A stretch of 8,385 nucleotides of DNA, from the NCBI GenBank assembly GCA_964422365.1, contig CAYRAV010000099.1:1-8385 (forward strand), written 5' to 3'. Made by a program: the position numbers and the translations under genes. The first letter of the stretch is position 1. Each line of letters opens with the position of its first letter. The notes beneath the pieces were generated by a model. That model had not been told where the DNA came from. It searched no databases and worked only from the letters and a program-made list of their open reading frames with translations. Positions 1 through 7,466 of this stretch are shown here, piece after piece. This DNA comes from CAYRAV01 sp964422365. Its GTDB lineage: Bacteria; Bacillota; Clostridia; Lachnospirales; Lachnospiraceae.

Positions 1-51
1 ACAGAAAAGGTTGGAAAAAAACCTTGGGAGATGGTGGAGAAGTATTTGTAA
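1..51 (+). CDS. C-terminal tail of an upstream gene (partial)
   Basis: Frame 1 is open from the window edge to a TAA at 49-51 and encodes 16 residues ending PWEMVEKYL. The codons (aca, gaa, aag, gga, aaa, gag) match those of the good genes here, and a candidate promoter starts three bases after the stop, as expected at a gene boundary. The fragment is too short to assign a family. A competing open frame on the same bases is described under rejected items. Confidence 0.35.
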   Translation, partial: TEKVGKKPWEMVEKYL

Positions 52-53
52 TA

Positions 54-83
54 TTGACTCTTATCTTTATTGTTTGATAAAAT
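54..83 (+). promoter_or_regulatory. Candidate sigma-A promoter for the ABC transporter operon
   Basis: TTGACT at 54-59 and TAAAAT at 78-83 are separated by 18 bases, each matching five of six consensus positions. Transcription would start near base 90 and give a leader of about 135 bases before the permease gene. The position directly after the presumed upstream stop codon supports an independent operon. This is a reading by eye only. Confidence 0.45.
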
Positions 84-224
84 TAGGAGGAATAGACAAG
101 CCAAGATATATCAAACATTTTCTTACAGATCTTAAGTTTGGATTTAAGAATATACATTTAGTAGCACATGAAAACTTCTAAAGGACACTAAAAAAGACAG
201 CATCATGCATTTAGGGAGGAACTT

Positions 225-2615
225 ATGTTAAAAATAGCATGGAGGTATACCATCCGTAATAAAAAACGGACGATAGTTTCAGTATTTGGAATTGCTTTTT
301 CCGTTATGTTAATGTTCAGTTTAATACAAATGGGAGACTGCATCATGGCACAGTTTACCAATCTGGCTACGATAGGAATGAAACGGGATTTTACCATTGC
401 AGACCTGTCATATGAACAATTGAAGGAAGCAGAACAGGTTTTGGTAGAAGCGGGTTTGGAAGATAATTATATGGTGACCATGAATGTGGCATCCTGGTAT
501 GAAGATGATTATGAATCCACTGAAATCATAGGAGTGAAAGGCAATTTAGATTATTTTAAGGATACAAAGGTTGTTACCGGAAGTTATCCAAAGGAAAAGT
601 ACGAGGTTTGTATTGAGAAAGTATTGAATGAAACCAGACAGAAGCCTTATCAGACAGGAGATGTTATAAAAACTGTTTTAGAAAGTGAAACAACAGATCA
701 AACATTGGAAATAGAATTTGTTGTTTCCGGAATAATAGAAAATATTTCAGATGATGGAAAAAGGATATGGACCAATCTGGAAACTGCAGATGATATACAA
801 AAGAGATTGGGAGAAAGTGATAATAGAAATAATGCAATTGCAGTTGTTGCAGAGAAAGGTACTTATAATGCAGAGAAGGCTTATGAAATAGAAAAGTGTT
901 TAGAAAAACAACTGGGGCTCGAACAATTTTTTGTTAAACATTATATAGGAAATGATAACAAGATAGAGTTATTTACTGAGGAAGAGAGCAGCTATCGCAG
1001 TGTATCCAATGGGTTTAAGGAGATTACCATTCTGCTTGGCATTTGTATGGTCGTTTTTGTGTTTAATACATATCATATCAGAGCAATAGAGAAGATTAAT
1101 CAGCTTGCTGCCATGCGCTGCATAGGAATGAATAAAAAGCAGCAGAATCAACTTCTTGTGTTTGAAGGGCTGATTACAGGAAATTTTGGAATTTTACTTG
1201 GTTTTTTAGGAGGGAATCTTTTAAATTATATATTTGCAGAAAAAGTAATGAATGATATTATGTTGGATGTGGAAGATATTGCATTGTCACAAACATTGTC
1301 ATCCTATATTGAAACTTATCTTTTGGCGATGGCTGCTATTTTTATTGCTATGGGAAAGGTAATTATGGATATTCGCAAATGCACAATTTTAGAAGCATTG
1401 CATTATTCAGAAGAAAAGAGGGGGAAACTCAGAAAATGTTTTAGTGACAGAGAGAAGAAAGAAAAAAGAAACAAAGAACAAAATCCGTTTTCTCCTTTAT
1501 GGCAGATTGCAAATCGTAATCTGCACCGTAATCCGTCAAAGAGTAATACTTTACTTGTTACAATGGTAATTAGTATTGTACTTAGTCTGGTTGTGTTCAG
1601 TGCATTTTTTAGCATTGATATTCAAAATGATAAATGGAGTAAAGCGGAACTGTTTCAATATGAAATATACTCTCAGGATGTTCTAAAAGATGAACTTCCG
1701 ATGGAATTTTTAGAAAATATTTCAGGGTTGACAGGGAAAGAAAATGTGTATCAGGAATATTTTTGTCGTGAAATAGAATGTGAAGATGTACAAGGCTCCG
1801 GGGTGGTTGCGGTCATTTATGACGATGAATTGTTTGCTCTTCTGTTAGAATCTATAGGAATAAAGGATCAGGATTATAAGATGGAGCCATATGCGTTATT
1901 TTATTCTATTGACCAGTCAGATATTGCAAGCATAAAGGCTTTTAACGGTTTTACAGGGAAGGATGTTAATATAACGATAACAAAAAATTCCCATCAGGGA
2001 GAAAATTATATGATTCATAGTAGTTTTGGATATGAATTTGATTATCTTATTTTAAATAAAGTTATGGGAAAACAATTAGGTGCAGAGGCGAAAGGCTGTA
2101 CGGGAATTTTAATTAAAAATGGTGTGGATATTACAACTATGGATATTCAAAATAGTTCAAATGGAAATGATAAAATTTATATCAATAATGTGAATAAAAA
2201 CAGTGAAAGGGATAAACAGCAATTTCTTGGAATGGTTTTCATTGCCGGGTATATTATGCTGGCAACGATTTCTCTTACTTGCATTATTGTAAACAGTACG
2301 CTGCAGTCTAATATTATGACTAGAAAAAAAGAATTTGCTATTATGAGTGCGATCGGGTTGACAAAGAAGAAAAATATTTTGATTTGTTGTATGGAGAATT
2401 TCATTTTGTTTATAAAAGCTTATATCATTGGCGCTGTCATTGCGACAGGATTGAATCTGGTGATTGGAGGTATGTTAGAAGATGGTATGAAATGGAATCC
2501 GATTATTTATTTTGGGGTACTAGTCTTTTTCCTAATTGTCATAGAAGGGATATCTGTGAAGCATATGAAGAAACAGTTAAAAGTGTGTACGGCTGAACTG
2601 TTAAAAGAGGAATAG
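225..2615 (+). CDS. ABC transporter permease, FtsX/MacB family, two FtsX domains
   Basis: Membrane subunit of an ABC transporter of the kind that exports or senses peptides, or handles lipids or lipoproteins, at the cytoplasmic membrane. The 796-residue protein starts with a short basic cytoplasmic segment (RNKKR at 11-15) and a membrane helix near 16-35. A large extracytoplasmic domain follows (about 36-262), then an FtsX core with helices near 264-284, 311-336 and 360-380. After a highly charged cytoplasmic linker (395-425), a helix near 440-463 leads to a second extracytoplasmic domain (464-665) and a second FtsX core with helices near 667-692, 717-748 and 760-778. Both cores carry the family's cytoplasmic segment before a helix: AAMRCIGMNKKQ (295-306) and FAIMSAIGLTKKK (704-716). 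GGGAGGA at 214-220 fixes the ATG start. The partner ATPase follows after 23 bases. The family call is firm, the substrate unknown; I see no BceB-specific feature. Confidence 0.9.
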   Translation: MLKIAWRYTIRNKKRTIVSVFGIAFSVMLMFSLIQMGDCIMAQFTNLATIGMKRDFTIADLSYEQLKEAEQVLVEAGLEDNYMVTMNVASWYEDDYESTEIIGVKGNLDYFKDTKVVTGSYPKEKYEVCIEKVLNETRQKPYQTGDVIKTVLESETTDQTLEIEFVVSGIIENISDDGKRIWTNLETADDIQKRLGESDNRNNAIAVVAEKGTYNAEKAYEIEKCLEKQLGLEQFFVKHYIGNDNKIELFTEEESSYRSVSNGFKEITILLGICMVVFVFNTYHIRAIEKINQLAAMRCIGMNKKQQNQLLVFEGLITGNFGILLGFLGGNLLNYIFAEKVMNDIMLDVEDIALSQTLSSYIETYLLAMAAIFIAMGKVIMDIRKCTILEALHYSEEKRGKLRKCFSDREKKEKRNKEQNPFSPLWQIANRNLHRNPSKSNTLLVTMVISIVLSLVVFSAFFSIDIQNDKWSKAELFQYEIYSQDVLKDELPMEFLENISGLTGKENVYQEYFCREIECEDVQGSGVVAVIYDDELFALLLESIGIKDQDYKMEPYALFYSIDQSDIASIKAFNGFTGKDVNITITKNSHQGENYMIHSSFGYEFDYLILNKVMGKQLGAEAKGCTGILIKNGVDITTMDIQNSSNGNDKIYINNVNKNSERDKQQFLGMVFIAGYIMLATISLTCIIVNSTLQSNIMTRKKEFAIMSAIGLTKKKNILICCMENFILFIKAYIIGAVIATGLNLVIGGMLEDGMKWNPIIYFGVLVFFLIVIEGISVKHMKKQLKVCTAELLKEE

Positions 2616-2638
2616 GCAAGTCCAAAGGAGGAAGAAGA

Positions 2639-3304
2639 ATGGAATTGATTCAATTAAAAAATGTAAATAAATATTATGAAAATGGAATGGAGAAACTACA
2701 TGTTTTAAAAAATATTAATTTGTCTGTACAAGAAGGAGAATTCCTTGCAATTCTTGGACCAAGCGGTTCAGGAAAGAGTACAATTTTAAATATGATTGGC
2801 GGTTTGGACAGCTATGATTCGGGGGAGGTAATTGTAGATGGAACGGAATATAACAACCAAAATGATGAAGTAATGTCAGAGTACAGAAGAAGAATGTTAG
2901 GATTTGTTTTTCAGTCTTTTCATCTAATTCCGGTATTAAGTGTGTATGAGAATGTGGTTTTCCCGGTTCAAATTGATGGAAAAAGAGAAGATAAATCATA
3001 TATAGAAGAACTATTAAAAGAACTTGGAATTTATGAAAAGAAAGATACATTCCCGACGAAATTATCCGGTGGGCAGCAGCAAAGAGTAGCAATAGCAAGG
3101 GCATTGGCAAATAAGCCTAAAATTATTTTGGCAGATGAGCCTACAGGAAATCTGGATTCTGATACAGGAAATGATGTGCTGAGGATTTTAATGAAAGGCA
3201 TAAAAAAGTATGGACAGACTTTGATTATGATTACACATAATCAGGAAATTGCTAAAATGGCAGATCGAATAGTATATATTAAAAATGGTGTCATTTCTGA
3301 GTAG
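2639..3304 (+). CDS. ABC transporter ATP-binding protein, MacB/LolD type
   Basis: Cytoplasmic ATPase that powers the FtsX-type permease encoded just upstream. All nucleotide-binding motifs are intact: Walker A GPSGSGKS at 40-47, Q-loop glutamine at 92 (FVFQSFHLIP), signature LSGGQQQ at 142-148, Walker B IILADEP at 162-168 with catalytic Glu167, D-loop NLD at 171-173, and H-loop His200 in ITHN. The sequence around the Q-loop and the LADEPTGNLD stretch are typical of the MacB/LolD/FtsE branch. The length of 221 residues is normal for a stand-alone subunit. AAGGAGG at 2625-2631 lies seven bases before the ATG. Translation is probably coordinated with the permease, and the operon ends at the terminator 62 bases downstream. 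The substrate cannot be read from the ATPase. Confidence 0.95.
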   Translation: MELIQLKNVNKYYENGMEKLHVLKNINLSVQEGEFLAILGPSGSGKSTILNMIGGLDSYDSGEVIVDGTEYNNQNDEVMSEYRRRMLGFVFQSFHLIPVLSVYENVVFPVQIDGKREDKSYIEELLKELGIYEKKDTFPTKLSGGQQQRVAIARALANKPKIILADEPTGNLDSDTGNDVLRILMKGIKKYGQTLIMITHNQEIAKMADRIVYIKNGVISE

Positions 3305-3365
3305 ATAGCAGCACATGAGATAGAGTGAAAAAAAGAATAGATGATAAGCAAATGTGCAGTGTATG

Positions 3366-3418
3366 GGCTGTCATATCAATGCTATTAAATTGCAGCATGA
3401 TATGACAGCTGCTTTTTT
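3366..3418 (+). terminator. Strong intrinsic terminator after the ABC operon
   Basis: The left arm (3367-3383) pairs with the right arm (3394-3409) as an 11-bp stem, one bulged A at 3378, then five more pairs, closing a 10-base loop. A G-U pair (3366/3410) can extend the base. A run of six T at 3413-3418 follows almost directly. It is placed to end the ABC operon transcript. There is no adjacent T-run for the opposite strand, so it appears one-directional. Confidence 0.9.
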
Positions 3419-3580
3419 CAAACCGTAACAGTTTGACTGGTAAGTTATTCATGCCGGGTGTCCGCTTTATAGAAATGATTGTACAGTATGCCCTTAGTGG
3501 GCAAACTTCCACGTGCATATTGCACAATTGTTTCTGCATGGCTGGAATGTGACATTAAACCACACAAAAAAAATAAAAGT
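3419..3580. other. Non-coding stretch with small hairpins, GC-richer than its flanks
   Basis: No convincing protein gene lies here. By hand count 3421-3540 is 51/120 G+C (about 42%), against 30/120 (25%) for 3541-3660. Short inverted repeats are packed together: CAAAC/GTTTG (3419-3423 with 3431-3435), TGCCC/GGGCA (3489-3493 with 3499-3503), GTGCA/TGCAC (3513-3517 with 3521-3525) and the palindrome AATGTGACATT (3546-3556). I recognise no riboswitch or known RNA family. It could be a small RNA, an interspersed repeat or a decayed gene. Confidence 0.4.
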
Positions 3581-3582
3581 TG

Positions 3583-3611
3583 TTTTCAAAACATAAAAAA
3601 TGTTATATAAT
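3583..3611 (+). promoter_or_regulatory. Candidate promoter for glgP
   Basis: A perfect TATAAT at 3606-3611 has TTTTCA at 3583-3588 as a four-of-six -35 match, with a 17-base spacer. The surroundings are very A/T-rich, as in strong clostridial promoters. Transcription would start near 3618 and give a leader of about 230 bases before glgP. Inverted repeats overlap both boxes: TGTTTTCAAAACA at 3581-3593 and GTTAT/ATAAC at 3602-3606 with 3613-3617, so they could be operator sites. Confidence 0.55.
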
Positions 3612-3690
3612 AATAACTGCATGAAGAAAAAGTAGGATTTGTTAAAAACAGATGGAAGATTTTATGAAAATTTGAATAAATATTTAGAAT

Positions 3691-3763
3691 TGTAGAAATG
3701 ATAACAAAAACTGTGCATGGAAATTTGTATGTTAAGCACTATTTTTGTTATCATTCTTGTACA
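3691..3763 (+). promoter_or_regulatory. Long stem-loop in the glgP leader
   Basis: A perfect 14-bp inverted repeat pairs 3697-3710 with 3742-3755. After a two-base mismatch it continues as GTGC/GCAC (3713-3716 with 3736-3739) around a 19-base loop, and TGTA/TACA (3691-3694 with 3760-3763) can close the base. There is no T-run after it, so it is not a standard terminator. It lies between the presumed promoter and the glgP ribosome site. Possible roles are an mRNA-stabilising or regulatory structure, a protein-binding operator, or a tiny mobile-element remnant. Confidence 0.6.
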
Positions 3764-3848
3764 GTGTTTTGGAGGAGGTTCTGAATAGTTAAAATTACAT
3801 AAGACAACATGGTTTTTAGCATAAGTATGAGGTAAGGAGGAGTTTTTT

Positions 3849-6308
3849 ATGACATTAGAAGAGATTGACAAGAAGGAATTTAAGGAATCAGTAATCGACT
3901 ATGTGAAAGTGCTTTTCAGAAAAAGTGTGGGAGAAGCAACACAACAGCAATTATTTCAGGCAGTTTCTTATGCTGTAAAGGATATTGTTGTGGACCAGTG
4001 GATGGCAAGCCATAAAGAATATGAAAAACAGGACGCAAAAGTTGTTTACTATTTGTCAATGGAATTTTTAATGGGAAGGGCATTAGGAAATATTATCATT
4101 AATTTAAGAGGAAATGAGAATATCAAAGCTGCCCTGGATGAATTGGGATTGGATTTGAACATAATTGAGGATCAGGAGCCGGATGCTGCACTTGGAAATG
4201 GTGGTCTGGGAAGACTGGCAGCATGTTTCCTTGATTCATTATCAACATTAGGATATCCTGCTTATGGATGTGGTATCCGTTATAAATATGGCATGTTTAA
4301 GCAAAAGATTGAAAATGGATTCCAGATTGAAACACCAGATAACTGGCTGAAAGATGGCAACCCATTTGAAATGAAACGTGCGGAATATGCAGTTGAAGTA
4401 AAATTCGGCGGACATGTAGGCATAAAGAAAGATAAAGATGGCAAAGAACATTTTATACAGGAAAATTATCAGTCTGTTAAGGCAGTACCATACGATCTTC
4501 CAGTTGTAGGTTACAACAATAATGTGGTAAATACATTGTGTATCTGGGATGCAGAAGCAATTGATACATTTAATCTGGATTCTTTTGATAAAGGTGACTA
4601 TCAGAAAGCAGTAGAACAGCAGAATCTTGCAAGAACCATCTGTGAAGTGTTATATCCAAATGATAATCACTATGCTGGTAAAGAGTTGCGTTTGAAACAA
4701 CAATATTTCTTCGTATCTGCCAGTGTTCAGAGAGCAGTAGGAAGATATATGGCAAGACACGATGATATCAAAAAATTACATGAAAAAGTATGTTTTCAGT
4801 TAAATGATACACATCCAACAGTAACAGTTGCAGAATTAATGCGTGTTTTATTGGATGATTATGAATTGTCATGGGAAGAAGCATGGGAAGTTACAAATAA
4901 AACCTGTGCATATACAAACCATACAATCATGTCAGAGGCTTTGGAAAAATGGCCTTTGGAGCTGTTTTCAAGATTACTTCCTAGAATTTATCAGATTGTG
5001 GAGGAAATCAACAGAAGATTTATTTTGGAAATCCAAAAGAAATATCCGGGAGATTACAGCAAGATAGAAAAAATGGCAATTATCTATGATGGCCAGGTGA
5101 AAATGGCACATCTTGCAATTGCAGCCAGTTTCTCTGTAAATGGTGTTGCAAGGCTTCATACAGAAATTCTTAAGAATCAGGAATTAAAAGATTTTTATCA
5201 GATGATGCCGGAGAAGTTTAATAATAAGACAAATGGTATTACACAAAGACGTTTCTTATTACATGGAAATCCGTTGCTGGCTGATTGGGTAACAAGTAAA
5301 ATAGGAGATGATTGGATTACTAATCTGAGCCATATCAATGAACTTGCAATTTATGCAGATGATGAGAAATGCCAGAAAGAATTTATGAATATTAAATATC
5401 AAAATAAATTAAGACTGGCAGCATATATCAAAGAACACAACAATGTAGAAGTAAATCCTCGTTCTATCTTTGATGTACAGGTAAAACGTTTGCATGAATA
5501 TAAGCGTCAGTTGTTAAATATATTGCATGTAATGTACTTGTATAACCAGTTAAAGAAACATCCGGATATGGAATTTTATCCAAGAACATTTATCTTTGGT
5601 GCAAAGGCATCTGCCGGTTACAGAAGGGCAAAAGCTATTATTAAATTAATTAATAGTGTGGCAGATGTGATTAACAATGATAAAAGTATTGACGATAAGA
5701 TTAAAGTAGTATTTATTGAGGATTATAAAGTATCCAATGCAGAATGGATTTTTGCAGCAGCAGATGTATCAGAACAGATTTCTACTGCAAGTAAGGAAGC
5801 ATCAGGTACAGGTAATATGAAGTTTATGTTAAATGGTGCACTTACATTAGGTACAATGGATGGTGCCAATGTAGAGATTGTAGAAGAAGTAGGTCAAGAA
5901 AATGCATTTATCTTCGGGCTGAGTTCAGATGAGGTGATTGCATATGAACAGAATGGCCAGTATAATCCTAGAGAAATTTATAACATTGACCAGGATGTGA
6001 GAGCAGTCATTACACAGTTAGTTGATGGAACTTATTCACCATCTAATCCTGAATTATTCAGAGAAATTTATAATTCTTTATTAGATAGAAATGGCGGAGA
6101 GAGAGCGGACCAGTATTTTATTTTAAAGGACTTCCGTTCTTATGCAGAAGCACAGGAAAAAGTAATGAAAGCTTATATGGATATAACCAGCTGGGCAAAA
6201 TCAGCAATTTTAAATGTGGCAAAATCGGGTAAATTCTCTTCAGATAGAACAATTGAAGAATATGCAGCAGAGATTTGGAAATTGAAGAAAGTAAAAGTTG
6301 AGTTATAA
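3849..6308 (+). CDS. glgP: Glycogen/starch/alpha-glucan phosphorylase
   Basis: Cytosolic PLP-dependent enzyme of family GT35. It removes terminal alpha-1,4-linked glucose from glycogen or maltodextrin using phosphate, giving glucose-1-phosphate. The 819 residues match the usual bacterial length. Family landmarks are in order: VYYLSMEFLMGRAL (66-79), the EPDAALGNGGLGRLAACFLDS segment in two parts (EPDAALGNGG 110-119, LGRLAACFLDS 120-130), QLNDTHPTVTVAELMR (317-332), the C-terminal-domain segment FDVQVKRLHEYKRQ (541-554), and the cofactor site EASGTGNMKF (650-659) with PLP-binding Lys658. AGGAGG at 3835-3840 lies eight bases before the ATG. No other glycogen gene is adjacent, so it appears to be a single-gene unit with its own promoter and long leader. 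Sequence alone does not separate glycogen from maltodextrin preference. Confidence 0.97.
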   Translation: MTLEEIDKKEFKESVIDYVKVLFRKSVGEATQQQLFQAVSYAVKDIVVDQWMASHKEYEKQDAKVVYYLSMEFLMGRALGNIIINLRGNENIKAALDELGLDLNIIEDQEPDAALGNGGLGRLAACFLDSLSTLGYPAYGCGIRYKYGMFKQKIENGFQIETPDNWLKDGNPFEMKRAEYAVEVKFGGHVGIKKDKDGKEHFIQENYQSVKAVPYDLPVVGYNNNVVNTLCIWDAEAIDTFNLDSFDKGDYQKAVEQQNLARTICEVLYPNDNHYAGKELRLKQQYFFVSASVQRAVGRYMARHDDIKKLHEKVCFQLNDTHPTVTVAELMRVLLDDYELSWEEAWEVTNKTCAYTNHTIMSEALEKWPLELFSRLLPRIYQIVEEINRRFILEIQKKYPGDYSKIEKMAIIYDGQVKMAHLAIAASFSVNGVARLHTEILKNQELKDFYQMMPEKFNNKTNGITQRRFLLHGNPLLADWVTSKIGDDWITNLSHINELAIYADDEKCQKEFMNIKYQNKLRLAAYIKEHNNVEVNPRSIFDVQVKRLHEYKRQLLNILHVMYLYNQLKKHPDMEFYPRTFIFGAKASAGYRRAKAIIKLINSVADVINNDKSIDDKIKVVFIEDYKVSNAEWIFAAADVSEQISTASKEASGTGNMKFMLNGALTLGTMDGANVEIVEEVGQENAFIFGLSSDEVIAYEQNGQYNPREIYNIDQDVRAVITQLVDGTYSPSNPELFREIYNSLLDRNGGERADQYFILKDFRSYAEAQEKVMKAYMDITSWAKSAILNVAKSGKFSSDRTIEEYAAEIWKLKKVKVEL

Positions 6309-6309
6309 T
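6282..6309 (+). promoter_or_regulatory. Candidate promoter for the pilus-like operon, inside the end of glgP
   Basis: TTGAAG at 6282-6287 (four of six) and a perfect TATAAT at 6304-6309 are separated by 16 bases. The -10 box overlaps the glgP stop codon. Transcription would start near 6316, about 88 bases before the GspF-like gene. AT-rich coding ends produce such matches by chance, so this is tentative. Confidence 0.35.
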
Positions 6310-6342
6310 GATAATCCGCAGCTGAATGTTATATGTGAAATG

Positions 6343-6381
6343 GAATTGCTCCTGTAAAAATTTGCAGGAGTAGTTCTATTT
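6343..6381 (+). terminator. Hairpin between glgP and the pilus-like operon, probable weak terminator
   Basis: 6343-6354 pairs with 6365-6376 as a 12-bp stem with two G-U pairs and a core of CTCCTG/CAGGAG. The loop is about 10 bases and is A/T-rich. The downstream T-tract is short and interrupted (TATTT at 6377-6381), so termination would be incomplete. If the promoter at 6282-6309 is real, the hairpin also sits in the leader of the next operon and could attenuate it. Confidence 0.6.
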
Positions 6382-6403
6382 AAAAAGATAAGGGGGATAA
6401 GAG

Positions 6404-7450
6404 ATGGCAAATAAAGTAAAATTTTCTTCAGAGGAAATCGCAGGATTTTGTGAACAAATTTCCATGCTTGTAAACGGGGGGATTTCCCTTTACCATGGTG
6501 TAGACATGCTGGCACAGGAAATGGAAGATAAGGCAACCAGAGCAGTATTAGAACAGCTTGATGAAGCTTTGAGAGAAAACAAAACATTTTATGAAGCATT
6601 GAAAGAAACAGAAGCATTTCCGGAATATATGCTGAAAATGGTCAATATTGGAGAAACAACAGGAAAGCTGGATGTAGTTATGAATTCTCTCGCTGTATAT
6701 TATAAGAGAGAAAGCATTATGCAGCAGAATATAAAAAATGTTATTGCATATCCAATTATGATGTTTACAATGATGGCAGTTATTTTAATTATATTAATAT
6801 GGAAAATACTGCCTATGTTCCAGACCGTTATGAAAGAACTGGATGTGGAGGCAGCAGCAAGCAGTACCCAAATGATGAATGTGGGAATGACATTAGGGAA
6901 AGTAGTTGCCATTGTAGGAATTGCGGTATTTGTGATTGTATGTGTACTTGCAGCTTGGTATGGAACGAAGACAGGAAAGAAAAAAATTAATCACTTTTTC
7001 CAGAATTTTGTATTAACAAGAAAGCTCTCTAATTCTATGGCAACCGGAAAATTTGTATCAGCGATGTCCTTGATGACAGCAACAGGTTTTGATGATTTAG
7101 AGGCACTTAACATGGCAGAGGGTGTAATAGAGAATAAAAAACTACAAAAAAAGGTAAAAGCCTGTGCAGAGTTAGTAAGTGAAAATAAAGTATTAGAGGA
7201 TGCAGTCAGAGAAACTTCGCTTTTGACAGGTATGGAGGGACATTTGCTTAGCGTAGCGGCAAAGACAGGTGTGACAGACCAGGTATTTGAAAATCTTGCT
7301 GAAAAATATGATGATAAGGTAGAAGAAAGTCTTGGAGGTCTTTGTGCAAAAGTTGAGACTGGTCTTGTTGTTACACTTTCTATTGTGGTAGGAGCAGTAT
7401 TGATTTCAGTAATGCTTCCGCTTGTCAGTGTGATTTCTTCCATTGGGTAG
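6404..7450 (+). CDS. Type II secretion system F family protein (GspF/PilC-like)
   Basis: Polytopic inner-membrane platform protein of a type II secretion or type IV pilus-like assembly machine, where such proteins link the assembly ATPase to (pseudo)pilin polymerisation. The 348-residue sequence has the family's duplicated layout. The first T2SSF domain (about 12-137) contains MLVNGGISLYHGVDML and GETTGKLDVVMNSLAVYY, followed by helices near 113-140 and 164-186. The second domain (about 213-341) contains GVTDQVFENLAEKYDDKVEE and a last helix near 319-345 ending LPLVSVISSIG. It is slightly shorter than many PilC proteins, with a short N-terminal lead. AGGGGG at 6391-6396 lies seven bases before the ATG. 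The next gene begins 16 bases after the stop. No assembly ATPase gene is visible in this window. Confidence 0.88.
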   Translation: MANKVKFSSEEIAGFCEQISMLVNGGISLYHGVDMLAQEMEDKATRAVLEQLDEALRENKTFYEALKETEAFPEYMLKMVNIGETTGKLDVVMNSLAVYYKRESIMQQNIKNVIAYPIMMFTMMAVILIILIWKILPMFQTVMKELDVEAAASSTQMMNVGMTLGKVVAIVGIAVFVIVCVLAAWYGTKTGKKKINHFFQNFVLTRKLSNSMATGKFVSAMSLMTATGFDDLEALNMAEGVIENKKLQKKVKACAELVSENKVLEDAVRETSLLTGMEGHLLSVAAKTGVTDQVFENLAEKYDDKVEESLGGLCAKVETGLVVTLSIVVGAVLISVMLPLVSVISSIG

Positions 7451-7466
7451 GAAAGGAAGTGTTAGC

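Noticed and set aside
2..181. Open frame from the window edge to a TAA at 179-181
   Set aside because: It is open for about 59 codons but uses rare codons in a row (agg, tgg tgg, tgt), has no recognisable motif, and runs across the likely promoter. The frame ending at 51 has better codon use. It cannot be fully excluded because the gene start lies outside the window.
2715..3110. 131-codon minus-strand frame opposite the ABC ATPase
   Set aside because: It is antisense to a gene with every ABC motif intact; its Leu/His-rich product is typical of a shadow frame.
3291..3539. 82-codon minus-strand frame opposite the intergenic gap
   Set aside because: It has no ribosome site, runs through the terminator hairpin and into the ATPase gene end, and has no recognisable domain. 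Its first half does coincide with the GC-richer stretch, noted as a finding.
3717..3788. 23-codon hydrophobic reading frame inside the glgP leader hairpin
   Set aside because: There is no ribosome site before its ATG, and the start codon lies in the hairpin loop; the residues mostly reflect the T-rich right arm.
6991..7443. 150-codon minus-strand frame opposite the GspF-like gene
   Set aside because: It lies wholly antisense to a well-supported gene and is rich in Ser and Thr, as expected from the reverse complement of Ala/Glu/Lys-rich coding sequence.
7443..7466. Upstream TTG start for the pseudopilin-like gene
   Set aside because: It would overlap the end of the GspF-like gene and lacks its own ribosome site; the ATG at 7467 has one at the right distance.
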